Position numbers and translations under genes: made by a program
Shown: positions 46,953 through 57,109 of the stretch, in pieces
How the letters are laid out: every line of letters begins with the position of its first letter
Position numbering within the stretch: the stretch's first letter is position 1
The notes under the pieces: model-generated
What the model was told of the DNA's origin: nothing
Seen by the model: only the letters and a program-made list of their open reading frames with translations
Databases searched by the model: none
Assembly: GCA_002344135.1 (NCBI GenBank)
Contig: DDTO01000004.1
Coordinates: 611,660 to 675,659, forward strand
Direction: 5' to 3'
DNA from: Chthonomonas sp. UBA2362
Lineage (GTDB): Bacteria; Armatimonadota; Fimbriimonadia; Fimbriimonadales; Fimbriimonadaceae
Length of the DNA: 64,000 bases

Positions 46953-49001
46953 CTATCGCAAGAAACCCTCGCGGACGCCGCCGTCGACGGGGAGGGTTGC
47001 TCCGGTCGTTCGCGAGCTGGCCGACCCGGCAAGCCAGCAGACGGCTTCGGCACAATCGTCCGCGCGGACGTCGAGGCCCAGGAGCGTGCGCTTTCGGTAG
47101 TGTTCCTGAAGTTGGTCCGGTTCGATGCCGAGCATCGCAGCGGTCTCCGCACGCCATCGATCGTTCCAGATGCCGGACCCCTCGAGCACGGCGTCCGGGT
47201 TGATCGCGTTGCATCGGATGCCGTGACGGGCAAGGTCCGCGGCCGTGCACCGCATGAGGTGGAGTTCGAATGCCTTGGCGGCCGAGTAGACCGCAGCGTT
47301 CTGCCCGGCCGCGACCCCGTTCTTCGAAGCCACGACCACGATCGAACCGCCGGTTCCCTGCTCGATCATGATTCGGCTGGCCTGGCGCATCGCGGAGAAG
47401 TAAGCCCGCATCAGAAGGGCCGCCTGGAAGTCGTAGTCAGAGTCGGATGTCTCGGCAACCGTGCCCCGGCGAGCATTGCCCGCGCAGGCAACCAAGATGT
47501 CGACGCCACCGAAGGTGAACACCGCCTCATCGAAGGCCGCCGTCATAGCCGCCTCGTCGGTGACGTCGCACCGAACACCCCGTACCTCGAGGTCGCTGCC
47601 AGCCGCTTTGTTAGCCTCTCGAACCGCATCTCCCAGCCGCTCCTCGTCGATGTCGAGCAAGACGACGCACGCTCCACGTTCGGCCAGGCGAAGGGCCGTC
47701 GCCCGGCCAATGCCCTGGGCGCCGCCCGTAATGACCGCGACTTGCCCGGCAAACTCGCGGTCGGCTGGCAACCGTCGTAATTTCGCTTCCTCGAGGGCCC
47801 AGTACTCGATGTCGAACGCCTCTTGCTCGGGCAGGGCGACGTACCGCGAGAGGGTTTCCGCACCGCGCATCACTTCGATCGCGTTGCGATAGAACTGGCC
47901 GGTAACAAGCGCCTCTTTCGGGTTCTTCCCCAGCGAAACCATGCCCCATCCGGGAATGAGGACCACGCTGGGGTTGGGGTTCCGCATCGGCGGCGAGTCG
48001 GGCCGCCGGCACCGATCGTAGTAGGCAGCGTATTCCTGCCGGAACCCCGCGAGCGCGCTGTCCAGTTGCGCGGGATCAGCCAAGAAAAGAGGCCGAATCT
48101 TGGTGCGGAGGAAGTGGTCGGGGCAGCTGGTCCCCAGCCATGCCAGGGGCTCGGCCTTCTCGCGGGCGAGGAAATCGAGAACAACCTCCGATCGATCGAC
48201 TTGTGCCACCAGACGACGCCCCCCGTACGCCGCCGCTCCTCGAAGCCGGGGGAGGAATTCGCGCCATTCGGCATTAGCGGACCGCTCGCGAACGACTGGT
48301 CCGAAGGCCTGCGCCGAACCGATTCGCTCAAGGTGCTCGGCGGCCCGGTTGATCAAGCGCAGGGTCAGTTCGTAGCACTCCTGCCAATCGTCGGCCCAGC
48401 AGATGAAACCGTGGGAGGCCATCAACGCGCCTTTGGTCCCGGGCTTCTCCTCGATCAGGTCCCGGAGCATGAGACCCAAATCGAAGCCTGGCCGCTTCCA
48501 GGGAAGGAACCCCATCTGGCCCTCCCACACTTCCTCGCAGAGCCTTTGTGCGCCTTCAGCTGCCGCTACGGCAATGACGGCGTCGCTGTGCATGTGTGAG
48601 ACAGCGGCGGCCGGCACGAATGCATGCAGCGGTGTGTCGATGCTGCACGGTGTTGGGTTCAAGCCGAAGACGCAATGCGGGTAGAGGCCGACCGCGGCAT
48701 CCTCGTCCAGCCCCGCTTGGCGAAGCTTCTCTTCGAGACTGAGGACTCGGTCCAAGTCCAGGCTGGCGAACCCTGCCCGAGTCGCGGTACCGAGGTCGCC
48801 ACCGGAGCCCTTGACCCAGAGAACCCGGGTCGGGCGGCCGTCGATGGGATCGGGCATCTCGGTCTTGACGCTAGTGTTGCCGCCACCGAAGTTCGTAATG
48901 CGGGGATCGGAGCCGAGCAGGTTCGACGCATAGACGAGGCGATCGACCACATCCTGGGGGGCCGCCGCGCTCCAGAGCGAGGGAATCGGCTCGGCGGGCA
49001 T
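46953..49001 (-). CDS. Bifunctional rhamnulose-1-phosphate aldolase / short-chain dehydrogenase
   Basis: A 682-residue fusion. Residues 1-400 are a class II aldolase domain (RITNFGGGNTSVK, VSHMHSDAVIAVAA, LMASHGFICWADDW; the His residues bind metal). Residues 425-682 are a short-chain dehydrogenase (AVITGGAQGIGRATALRLAE, catalytic Tyr-Lys in VYSAAKAFELH, DAVLEGSGIWNDRW). Fusions of this kind cleave rhamnulose-1-phosphate and oxidise lactaldehyde. No rhamnose isomerase or kinase adjoins it. A TAGAAT box (49008-49013, minus) 6 bases upstream marks a leaderless start, back to back with mnmG. Confidence 0.92.
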   Translation of the reverse strand: MPAEPIPSLWSAAAPQDVVDRLVYASNLLGSDPRITNFGGGNTSVKTEMPDPIDGRPTRVLWVKGSGGDLGTATRAGFASLDLDRVLSLEEKLRQAGLDEDAAVGLYPHCVFGLNPTPCSIDTPLHAFVPAAAVSHMHSDAVIAVAAAEGAQRLCEEVWEGQMGFLPWKRPGFDLGLMLRDLIEEKPGTKGALMASHGFICWADDWQECYELTLRLINRAAEHLERIGSAQAFGPVVRERSANAEWREFLPRLRGAAAYGGRRLVAQVDRSEVVLDFLAREKAEPLAWLGTSCPDHFLRTKIRPLFLADPAQLDSALAGFRQEYAAYYDRCRRPDSPPMRNPNPSVVLIPGWGMVSLGKNPKEALVTGQFYRNAIEVMRGAETLSRYVALPEQEAFDIEYWALEEAKLRRLPADREFAGQVAVITGGAQGIGRATALRLAERGACVVLLDIDEERLGDAVREANKAAGSDLEVRGVRCDVTDEAAMTAAFDEAVFTFGGVDILVACAGNARRGTVAETSDSDYDFQAALLMRAYFSAMRQASRIMIEQGTGGSIVVVASKNGVAAGQNAAVYSAAKAFELHLMRCTAADLARHGIRCNAINPDAVLEGSGIWNDRWRAETAAMLGIEPDQLQEHYRKRTLLGLDVRADDCAEAVCWLAGSASSRTTGATLPVDGGVREGFLR

Positions 49002-49007
49002 GGGCAG

Positions 49008-49026
49008 ATTCTACCGCCGGTACACT
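49008..49026. promoter_or_regulatory. Overlapping divergent -10 boxes in a 31-base intergenic gap
   Basis: TAGAAT on the minus strand (49008-49013) lies 6 bases from the aldolase start, and TACACT on the plus strand (49021-49026) lies 6 bases from the mnmG GTG. The two promoters must overlap physically. Confidence 0.55.
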
Positions 49027-49032
49027 GGCGTC

Positions 49033-50922
<1,890 letters not shown>

Positions 50923-50966
50923 CAGCTCGTCGAACCAACGGGAGGCTCTACTACCTTGGGAGGGTC

Positions 50967-50998
50967 AAAAGCGCGGTCAAGCCCGCGCACTCCATAGG
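50967..50998 (+). repeat. Dispersed 32-bp repeat (family C), copy 1
   Basis: AAAAGCGCGGTCAAGCCCGC and the following 12 bases recur in inverted orientation at 61749-61780 with 30 of 32 identical. This copy lies in the gap between mnmG and feoA, about 35 bases before the feoA promoter box. Confidence 0.75.
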
Positions 50999-51032
50999 GG
51001 TCGGGCGCCCGCTTGATTCGTGCACGGCCAGG

Positions 51033-51038
51033 TATGAT
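51033..51038 (+). promoter_or_regulatory. -10 box of leaderless feoAB
   Basis: TATGAT ends 6 bases before the GTG of feoA, with no ribosome binding site between. Confidence 0.5.
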
Positions 51039-51044
51039 CGAAGC

Positions 51045-51293
51045 GTGGTCGGGGGCGTGGAAACGATCGGATTCTCGGAGCTGAAACAGGGGATGCGAGG
51101 ACGGGTCGTCAGCGTCGATCCCCATGCTCCTGCGCTGCTCCGGCTCCAGGAAATGGGGCTGACCGAAGGCGCGGAATTCCTCGTCGACAAGGTCGCTCCC
51201 CTGGGGGACCCGGTCGAGATCTTTCTGCGCGGCTACCGCCTGTGCCTTCGGAAGCACGAAGCGGTCGGCATCCTTGTCGAAGTAATCAAGTGA
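51045..51293 (+). CDS. feoA: Ferrous iron transport protein A
   Basis: An 82-residue SH3-like protein that works with FeoB in iron(II) uptake. FSELKQGMRGRVVSVDPHAP, LRLQEMGLTEGAEFLVDKVA and the ending LRKHEAVGILVEVI match the family. It starts with GTG at 51045. Its TGA overlaps the GTG of feoB by 4 bases (GTGA), showing translational coupling. Confidence 0.92.
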   Translation: MVGGVETIGFSELKQGMRGRVVSVDPHAPALLRLQEMGLTEGAEFLVDKVAPLGDPVEIFLRGYRLCLRKHEAVGILVEVIK

Positions 51294-53437
51294 TCGCCAC
51301 CGACACCCGGCTCGTCGCCCTCGTCGGCAACCCGAACGCCGGCAAGACCTCCCTCTTCAATGCCCTGACCGGCGCAAGTCAACGCGTCGGCAACTACCCC
51401 GGCGTCACCGTCGAGAAAGTCACCGGCCACGTTCGATTCGAAGGCAAAGAGTTCGACGTCATCGACGTGCCCGGGCTCTATAGCCTTCAGCCCCAGTCGG
51501 CGGACGAGGAGGTCGCGGCCGGGGTCGTTCATGGCGAACCGGGCCTCTCACAAAAGCCCGACCTGCTCGTTTGCGTTCTGGATGCCACGAACCTTGAGCG
51601 CAACCTCTTTTTCTTCAGTCAGCTGGCGGAGGCCGGGCATCCGATTGTCGTCGCGCTGACCATGACCGACCTCCTCGCCAAGCACGGCACGCCGATCGAC
51701 CAGGCCAGGCTGTCCCGACTGTTGGGGGTGGACGTCATTCCTGTCGTCGCCCACAAGGGAACCGGCATCAAAGAGTTGGAGCGGGCCATCCTCGACAACC
51801 TCGAGCATCCGATGGTACCGGCATTCGACGTGGGCCTGAAGCCGGAACTCGACGCCCAGGTCGACGCGATCGCCGAAAGGCTCGCCCGCGACGCCTTCGA
51901 CGTCGAACGATCCACCATCCGCGATTCCCTCAGCGGTGAATCGACTGAGTTGGACGAGCGTCTCGCCCCGTTCCCCGAACTGAGCGAGGCCCTCGAAGAG
52001 GCACGTTCGTCGCTGGCGAGCGTCCCCGACAAGGGCTGCACCGATCCGGCCAGCCGATACAATTGGGCCGCCAGAATCCGACGCCAGGTCCTGCCCGACG
52101 CGAGCCTGAAGCGTATTCGAACCTCGGACCGGATCGACGCCCTCCTCATCAACCGCTTTACCGGCATGATCGTCTTCGCCGCAGTCATGTTCGTGGTCTT
52201 CCAGAGCATCTACACGCTTGCCGGACCGCTCATGGACGGCATCGGCGCGGGTTTCGAATGGCTCGGCGATCTCATCCGCCCGTGGCTTTCGGGCGTTCCC
52301 GTGCTCGAGTCGCTCGTGATCGACGGCCTCCTGACCGGCGTCGGCTCGGTGCTCACCTTCCTCCCCCAGATCATCATTCTGTTCCTCTTTATCGCCATCC
52401 TCGAAGGCACGGGCTACCTAGCTCGCGCGGCGTTCCTCATGGACCGCCTCCTGGGTTGGTGCGGGCTCAATGGACGCGCCTTTATTCCCCTTCTCTCCAG
52501 CTTCGCCTGTGCGGTGCCGGGCATCATGGCGGCACGCGTGATGCCCGATCCGAAGAGCCGCCTCGCCACCATCCTCGTTTCGCCTCTCATGAGCTGCAGC
52601 GCCAGGCTTCCGGTCTACATCCTCCTCATCGGCGCATTCATTCAGCCTCGATACGGCGCACTGTGGGCGGGCGTCGCGCTGTTCGGGATGCACCTCGTGG
52701 GCTTAGCGGTGGCCATTCCTGTGGTGGCCCTTCTTAACCGAGGAGTGCTCAAGGGGCGGCGGCTTCCCTTCGTGCTCGAACTTCCGCCTTACCAGTGGCC
52801 GAAATGGCGCGACGTCTTTCTCACGGTCTTCTCCCGTGCCAAGGTGTTCGTGCAAACCGCAGGAACCATCATCGTCGTCCTCTCCCTCGTGATCTGGTTT
52901 CTGGGATACTTCCCCCGCTCAGAAGGGGACGAGGAGCGGTACCGCGGCGAGTACACCACGCTGACTTCAGCCACCCGCAAGCACATCGAAGAAGAAAACT
53001 ACATCCGGCAGCGCCAGATCGAGAACTCGTTCTTGGGCCGAATCGGCAAAGCCATCGAGCCCGCCTTCCTCCCAGCAGGCTTCGATTGGAGGCTCTCCAC
53101 CACCATCCTCATGGCCTTCCCCGCACGCGAAGTCGTCGTCTCCTCCCTCGGCATCATCTTCAGCCTCGGTGGCGAAGTCGACGAAGCCAACACCGACCTT
53201 CGCACCGCTATCCAGGACGCTCGCTGGCCAGACGGACGCCCCCTCATGAACGGCTGGACCGCGGTCGGCTTCATGGTCTTCTTTGCCCTTTGCTGTCAGT
53301 GTATGGCGACCCTCGCCGCCGTCAAGCGAGAGACGAACAGCTGGAAGTGGCCGGTGTTTATGTTCACCTACATGACCGGCCTCGCCTACCTCGCCGCCGT
53401 CGCCATCCATCAAGTCGGCTTGCTCCTGAGCGGCTGA
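51290..53437 (+). CDS. feoB: Ferrous iron transporter FeoB
   Basis: A 715-residue iron(II) transporter. The N-terminal G domain has G1 GNPNAGKTS (13-21), G3 DVPG and a G4 position reading TMTD where NxxD is usual. A helical guanine-dissociation-inhibitor segment follows (about 165-255). The membrane part has IIILFLFIAILEGTGYLARA, LSSFACAVPGIMAARVM and SPLMSCSARLPVYILL, the two inverted Gate motifs with Cys. The last loop contains DWRLSTTILMAFPAREVVVS. GTG start at 51290. feoC is absent. Changed G4 suggests weaker guanine specificity or a different base contact. Confidence 0.96.
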   Translation: MIATDTRLVALVGNPNAGKTSLFNALTGASQRVGNYPGVTVEKVTGHVRFEGKEFDVIDVPGLYSLQPQSADEEVAAGVVHGEPGLSQKPDLLVCVLDATNLERNLFFFSQLAEAGHPIVVALTMTDLLAKHGTPIDQARLSRLLGVDVIPVVAHKGTGIKELERAILDNLEHPMVPAFDVGLKPELDAQVDAIAERLARDAFDVERSTIRDSLSGESTELDERLAPFPELSEALEEARSSLASVPDKGCTDPASRYNWAARIRRQVLPDASLKRIRTSDRIDALLINRFTGMIVFAAVMFVVFQSIYTLAGPLMDGIGAGFEWLGDLIRPWLSGVPVLESLVIDGLLTGVGSVLTFLPQIIILFLFIAILEGTGYLARAAFLMDRLLGWCGLNGRAFIPLLSSFACAVPGIMAARVMPDPKSRLATILVSPLMSCSARLPVYILLIGAFIQPRYGALWAGVALFGMHLVGLAVAIPVVALLNRGVLKGRRLPFVLELPPYQWPKWRDVFLTVFSRAKVFVQTAGTIIVVLSLVIWFLGYFPRSEGDEERYRGEYTTLTSATRKHIEEENYIRQRQIENSFLGRIGKAIEPAFLPAGFDWRLSTTILMAFPAREVVVSSLGIIFSLGGEVDEANTDLRTAIQDARWPDGRPLMNGWTAVGFMVFFALCCQCMATLAAVKRETNSWKWPVFMFTYMTGLAYLAAVAIHQVGLLLSG

Positions 53438-53449
53438 GCCTGTTTGGGA

Positions 53450-53517
53450 GGTAGCCGGGGGATGGTTCATGCCCCGCGAGACCGCCTTCCCGCGGCACAA
53501 GCCATCCGCGGGCTACC
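53450..53517. repeat. Dispersed inverted repeat (family A), copy 2
   Basis: It begins GGTAGCC and ends GGCTACC. Bases 53486-53517 are the exact reverse complement of 61797-61828 (32 of 32). The element is about 70 bases long and could fold into a long imperfect hairpin. It stands just after feoB. Confidence 0.8.
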
Positions 53518-53553
53518 GTGGTGTGTAGTTTCCGCCGAAGGTGATGAGAGGCG

Positions 53554-53583
53554 AAAAAAGTGCCCCTCCCCTGCGGGGAGAGG
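53554..53583 (-). terminator. Intrinsic terminator of the HAF-repeat gene
   Basis: On the minus strand a CTCCCC/GGGGAG stem with a three-base loop is followed by GGGCAC and TTTTTT. It lies 40 bases past the stop at 53624. Confidence 0.7.
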
Positions 53584-53623
53584 CGAGGCCGAGAGATAAC
53601 ACTATGCGAGTTTCAGGGAAGAC

Positions 53624-55228
53624 CTACTCATCGCCGAGCAGACCGAAGTTCATGGAGAGGATCGCGTAGTCGCCGATGTCGACGCCGAGATCGCCGTTCA
53701 AGTCGGCGGAGGCGACCCAGTTCCCGCTGCCGGGGCTGCTGCCGAAGGCGCTGGAGAAGATCCCGTAGTCCATGATCGAGACTTCGTTATCCGTGTCCAC
53801 GTCGCCGTTCTTGAGCGAGAAGTTCACGCCGCTCCAGTTGTTGGTCAAGTTCATGGTGCCGGTCTTCTTGGAGAGCCAGTGCCAGACCTTGGCGACGAGG
53901 TAGCGGTTCCCGACCTTGTTGGTCGTGAACGAGTAGGAGCCGTTCGGACCGAGAGTGAGCCACTGAGTTTCGAGGAGCTGGCCGTTGGCAGAGTCGCGAA
54001 CCTCGATGCTGGCCCAGTATCCGGACGGGTTGGCATCGAAGTCCTGGAGCGTGATCTGGCCGCTGACGGCGATTGAGGGCTTGAGGAGGAAGGCTCGCAC
54101 CTGTCCGTTCTTCTTGCCGTAGCCGACGATGTAGCCGGTATTGCTGATGTCCATGGCGTGCTCGAGCACCCAGCCAGAGCCAGCCGGGATGCGGGAGTTA
54201 AGGTCGCTCATCTGCCAGTTCCCGCCGACGGATTCGTAGATGAAGGCGCGGTGGTTGGCGTTGCCGACCTCGCAGGATCCGACGACTTCGCCGGTGCCGT
54301 TAATGCCATAGGCCTGGGCAGAGTCGTCGAGAACGTTGGAACCGGGCAGCAAGCCGAGGTCCTCGTAAGCACCGTTCGCGGTCTTTACGAACGCATTAAA
54401 TCGCGAAGAGCTCAGCTTGTAGTACCCAGCGACGGTGTTGTTGTCGTTGATCGCTTGGCCGAACGACTCGAGCGGCGGCTCGAAGATGAGCGGGTTCGGG
54501 AAACCACCCATATCGATCAGGTTCGCGCCGTTGCTGCGGAACGAACGGTAGTTGTTCTGAGCGTTCTGCCCATACCCGCAGATGTTGGCCTGCGAGTTGA
54601 TGTCCTGGCCGTAGCACTGCGAGGAACTGCTGCCGGTGAGCGAACCCATGTACTGGGTTCCGCCGGCTTGGGTCCACCGAAAGGCCTGGGGGATCTGGGA
54701 GCCGTTCGGCCACCCGCCCTGTCCGTTGGCGTACCCCACGACGGTGCCGAGGTTATTGATCCCGGTGGCAACGCTCTCGAAGGGGTAGGCGTTCGCGAAG
54801 TTGGCGATGTTGTGGATGGTTCCGCCAACGGTCCAGCGGAAGGCGCGGTCCACGTTGTAGCCCGCGGAGGCGTACCAGTGATCGCGATAACCGACGACCT
54901 GATTGCTGTCGTTGAGGGCGAGAGCGCGGCTGTCGAGGGCCATCTGGCCGGCGCCGACGTCACCGCTGGCGTCGGGAGCGATGGTCTGGAAGACTCCGTT
55001 CGACCAGTAGAAGCCCCGGGCGCGGCCCGCACTGTTGTCGGCGATTCCGACGACGTTGCCGAGGTTGTTGACCCCGTAGGCTTTGCAGTAGGTGCCGCCC
55101 GAGAGCGTGCCGAGATCGATGATCTGGTAGGTCTGGTAGGAAGCGTTGGCGATCGTGGCGCATGCCGCGGCGAAGGCGAATGCCGCGGTGCGGCCGAGTC
55201 TGTTGTTGTCGATTTTGCTTGTCTGCAC
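53624..55228 (-). CDS. Secreted HAF-repeat protein with dockerin-like C-terminus
   Basis: A 534-residue exported protein with a long signal peptide (to about TIANAS). Residues 35-390 are HAF-type repeats: IDLGTLSGGTYCKAYGVNNL, GNVVGIADN, NLGTVVGYANG, ICGYGQN, GTGEVVGSCEV, GYIVGYGKK. A beta domain (about 395-470) is followed by GDVDTDNEVSIMDYGIFSSA and ADLNGDLGVDIGDYAILSMN, two F-hand Ca loops like dockerin type I modules. The joining of HAF repeats to a dockerin-like pair suggests attachment to a cohesin-bearing partner, which I do not see here. GTG start with GGAGG and a leader hairpin. Confidence 0.85.
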   Translation of the reverse strand: MQTSKIDNNRLGRTAAFAFAAACATIANASYQTYQIIDLGTLSGGTYCKAYGVNNLGNVVGIADNSAGRARGFYWSNGVFQTIAPDASGDVGAGQMALDSRALALNDSNQVVGYRDHWYASAGYNVDRAFRWTVGGTIHNIANFANAYPFESVATGINNLGTVVGYANGQGGWPNGSQIPQAFRWTQAGGTQYMGSLTGSSSSQCYGQDINSQANICGYGQNAQNNYRSFRSNGANLIDMGGFPNPLIFEPPLESFGQAINDNNTVAGYYKLSSSRFNAFVKTANGAYEDLGLLPGSNVLDDSAQAYGINGTGEVVGSCEVGNANHRAFIYESVGGNWQMSDLNSRIPAGSGWVLEHAMDISNTGYIVGYGKKNGQVRAFLLKPSIAVSGQITLQDFDANPSGYWASIEVRDSANGQLLETQWLTLGPNGSYSFTTNKVGNRYLVAKVWHWLSKKTGTMNLTNNWSGVNFSLKNGDVDTDNEVSIMDYGIFSSAFGSSPGSGNWVASADLNGDLGVDIGDYAILSMNFGLLGDE

Positions 55229-55262
55229 TTGTTTCCTCCGGCCCGGCGGTCTTGCCGGGTCC
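55229..55262 (-). promoter_or_regulatory. Leader hairpin next to the ribosome binding site of the HAF gene
   Basis: Minus strand: ACCCGGCAAGACCGCCGGGC, then CGGAGGAAACAA and GTG. It is the partner of the hairpin at 41250-41284 (same stem, AAGACC loop and GGAG-AAACAAG end). Confidence 0.5.
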
Positions 55263-55349
55263 GAAGAGGATTTTCGGTCGCAGATGTGGACGTAGCCGTG
55301 GACGAAAGGACCGTCCCGAGCGTCGGGGCGGCGGCATTTTCGTCCACGT

Positions 55350-55877
55350 TTAGAATCGGAAGACTTGATAGGTTGCGCTCAAGGTCAGCCCGCTAAAGCC
55401 CACGCCATCGAAGGACGAAATCCAGTCGTAGCGCAGTGACAGACCCAATCGCTTAGAGAACAGGATGCCGACCTCGAAGTTGGTGGTCGGGCCGATCCTC
55501 CGCCCGTCGACGCGCCCTCCGGGCACATTGAAGGCATAGTCCAGATAAGCAAGGCCCGCTCTGGCGGCGACATACGGCACCGCATCGCCGAAGCCGAGCG
55601 AAATGCTGGCACCGAAGGTGGGTCGCATCATCAGGATCCGGTTGCCGTCGCGATCGCGACCCGTGACGCGGAAGTCCCAGTCCATCTGGAGGCCGTTGCG
55701 CTCCTTGATGACCGATGGCGAAATGCCGAAGGAGAACCACGAATCGCCGAACGAGCTCTTCAGCGCGCCATCGGACGGAAAGAAGGCCCCGGCCGAAAGG
55801 CCGAGGCCGAACTTCACGTCCTGAGCGGTGGCGACCGTTGCGAGGCCGACGAGACCGGCCAGGATGCATCCTTTCAT
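55350..55877 (-). CDS. Small outer membrane beta-barrel protein
   Basis: A 175-residue protein starting MKGCILAGLVGLATVATAQD, a signal peptide cut before QDVKFG. The mature part is alternating strands: FGLGLSAGAFFPSDGALKSS, MMRPTFGASISLGFGDAVPY, YVAARAGLAYLDYAFN, LGLSLRYDWISSFDGVGFSG. It ends with a C-terminal aromatic strand (ATYQVFRF) of the kind read by the BAM complex. It looks like an OmpA-like or OmpW-like eight-stranded barrel. Start ATG at 55877; a GTG two codons earlier is also open. Confidence 0.75.
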   Translation of the reverse strand: MKGCILAGLVGLATVATAQDVKFGLGLSAGAFFPSDGALKSSFGDSWFSFGISPSVIKERNGLQMDWDFRVTGRDRDGNRILMMRPTFGASISLGFGDAVPYVAARAGLAYLDYAFNVPGGRVDGRRIGPTTNFEVGILFSKRLGLSLRYDWISSFDGVGFSGLTLSATYQVFRF

Positions 55878-55889
55878 TGGCACAGTGTA

Positions 55890-56468
55890 CTATCCCGGGC
55901 TGGATCTCTTATAGAAGATGAGCCGAGTGAACGGCCAATTCTTCTTGTCGAACTCGGTCGCCGTCATCTCGCTGCCCTTGAGTTGCAGAACCATCGGCGT
56001 TTCGCCCGGCCATTCGATCATCGCCATGCCGCCGGCTTGCTTCCACTTTCCTTTGCGCTCTTCCGCCTTGCCGTTGGCGGCCATGACCTTGACCAGGCAG
56101 TCGCCGGTCGGATTCATGTCGAGCATGTACATCACCCAGTCCTCCCCGACACCACGGGAGGCCTTATACTGCCCGACGTAGTCGTTGTCGGCACTGGTCG
56201 TCGGCTCCTTGACCGTCGACCCCGTCGCGTGGGGCTGGTTCTTCTCGGGGGCCGACTTGAGGGGCTCGTCGGGGCCTTTGGCGTTCGGCTCGTTCGTCGT
56301 CGAACCCTTCTCGGCGGTGTTGTCCGGCTCGCCGGTGGTCGGCTTCGTGCTCCCGGTCGTCGCGATGGGATTCGTCGTATCGTTCCCCGTGCCGGCCGTT
56401 TCGTCGGTCTTCGAACAGGCGACGAGGACGAACGCAATCAGTAGGAGGAACGCGATCAGGCGCTTCAC
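55890..56468 (-). CDS. Lipoprotein with Thr/Pro/Asn-rich linker and small beta domain
   Basis: A 192-residue lipoprotein. Starting at GTG 56468, the leader MKRLIAFLLLIAFVLVACSK ends with a lipobox (LVAC, Cys-18). Residues 19-95 are a disordered Thr/Glu/Asn/Pro linker. The last 95 residues form a small beta domain (YVGQYKASRGVGEDWVMYML, GGMAMIEWPGETPMVLQLKG). Not a family I can name. It ends 13 bases before the barrel gene start and starts 3 bases after the stop of the NTF2-like gene, so the three are probably one operon. Confidence 0.75.
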   Translation of the reverse strand: MKRLIAFLLLIAFVLVACSKTDETAGTGNDTTNPIATTGSTKPTTGEPDNTAEKGSTTNEPNAKGPDEPLKSAPEKNQPHATGSTVKEPTTSADNDYVGQYKASRGVGEDWVMYMLDMNPTGDCLVKVMAANGKAEERKGKWKQAGGMAMIEWPGETPMVLQLKGSEMTATEFDKKNWPFTRLIFYKRSSPG

Positions 56469-56470
56469 TT

Positions 56471-56980
56471 CTATCGCCCTCTTTTGCCCGAATAGGGCTT
56501 CGTCGTCATCGACTGCGAGAGGCCGTGCGAGTGCTTGATCTTCCAGCCGGCGGTCGTCTTGATCCAAGTATCGCGGCTAAGCATGTTCATCGTTACCAAC
56601 TGCCGCTTACCGCCCATCTGGCCGATGAACTGGCCGTTCATCCGAACCGTCACCTGGCAGGTCTGTCCATGGATCGCGACGCCAGTGATTGCGAGGTCGG
56701 CGCGCCGCACCTTCTCGACCATCCTGCCCATTTGGATGACGTTCTCGACTTCCATGTACAGATCACCACGCAGTCCACCGTAGTTGGACGTGAAGTCCGG
56801 TGTCGAGTAGTCGTAGACCAGGTTCCGGAGGGCGACTGGACTGTTCCAACGAAACGCGTTCTGGAACTTGGCGTAGGCTTCGGCGATCTCCTTCGGCGTG
56901 CCATGCCGATCGGCGCTCGCCGCAGAAAACAGGGCGCAAGTGGCTAGCAGCACGGCCAGGGGCTTTAGATTCCTTCTCAT
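56471..56980 (-). CDS. Secreted NTF2/SnoaL-like (DUF4440-type) protein
   Basis: A 169-residue exported protein. Signal peptide MRRNLKPLAVLLATCALFSA. The fold starts with a helix (PKEIAEAYAKFQNAF) and runs through VALRNLVYDYSTPDFTSNYG to the closing strands TRDTWIKTTAGWKIKHSH-like sequence (SRDTWIKTTAGWKIKHSHGL), which is the classical end of the DUF4440/SnoaL-like cone. A ligand-binding or enzyme role is possible; no catalytic residues can be assigned. It heads the three-gene group with the lipoprotein and barrel genes. Confidence 0.78.
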   Translation of the reverse strand: MRRNLKPLAVLLATCALFSAASADRHGTPKEIAEAYAKFQNAFRWNSPVALRNLVYDYSTPDFTSNYGGLRGDLYMEVENVIQMGRMVEKVRRADLAITGVAIHGQTCQVTVRMNGQFIGQMGGKRQLVTMNMLSRDTWIKTTAGWKIKHSHGLSQSMTTKPYSGKRGR

Positions 56981-57057
56981 AAGTTTCTCCTTGACTGTCC
57001 CTCGCGCATCCGCGCGATGCCAAGGATTATGACGCGGCGGCGCCCCGACAAGGAGAA

Positions 57058-57086
57058 GGGATGCGACGAATAACTCGTCGCATCCC
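57058..57086 (-). terminator. Hairpin terminator of the PEP-CTERM gene
   Basis: GGGATGCGACGA and TCGTCGCATCCC form a perfect 12-bp stem with a 5-base loop, 24 bases past the stop at 57110. On the minus strand TTCTCCTT follows. Confidence 0.7.
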
Positions 57087-57109
57087 CAGTGTCCGCTCGT
57101 ATTGAGAGA

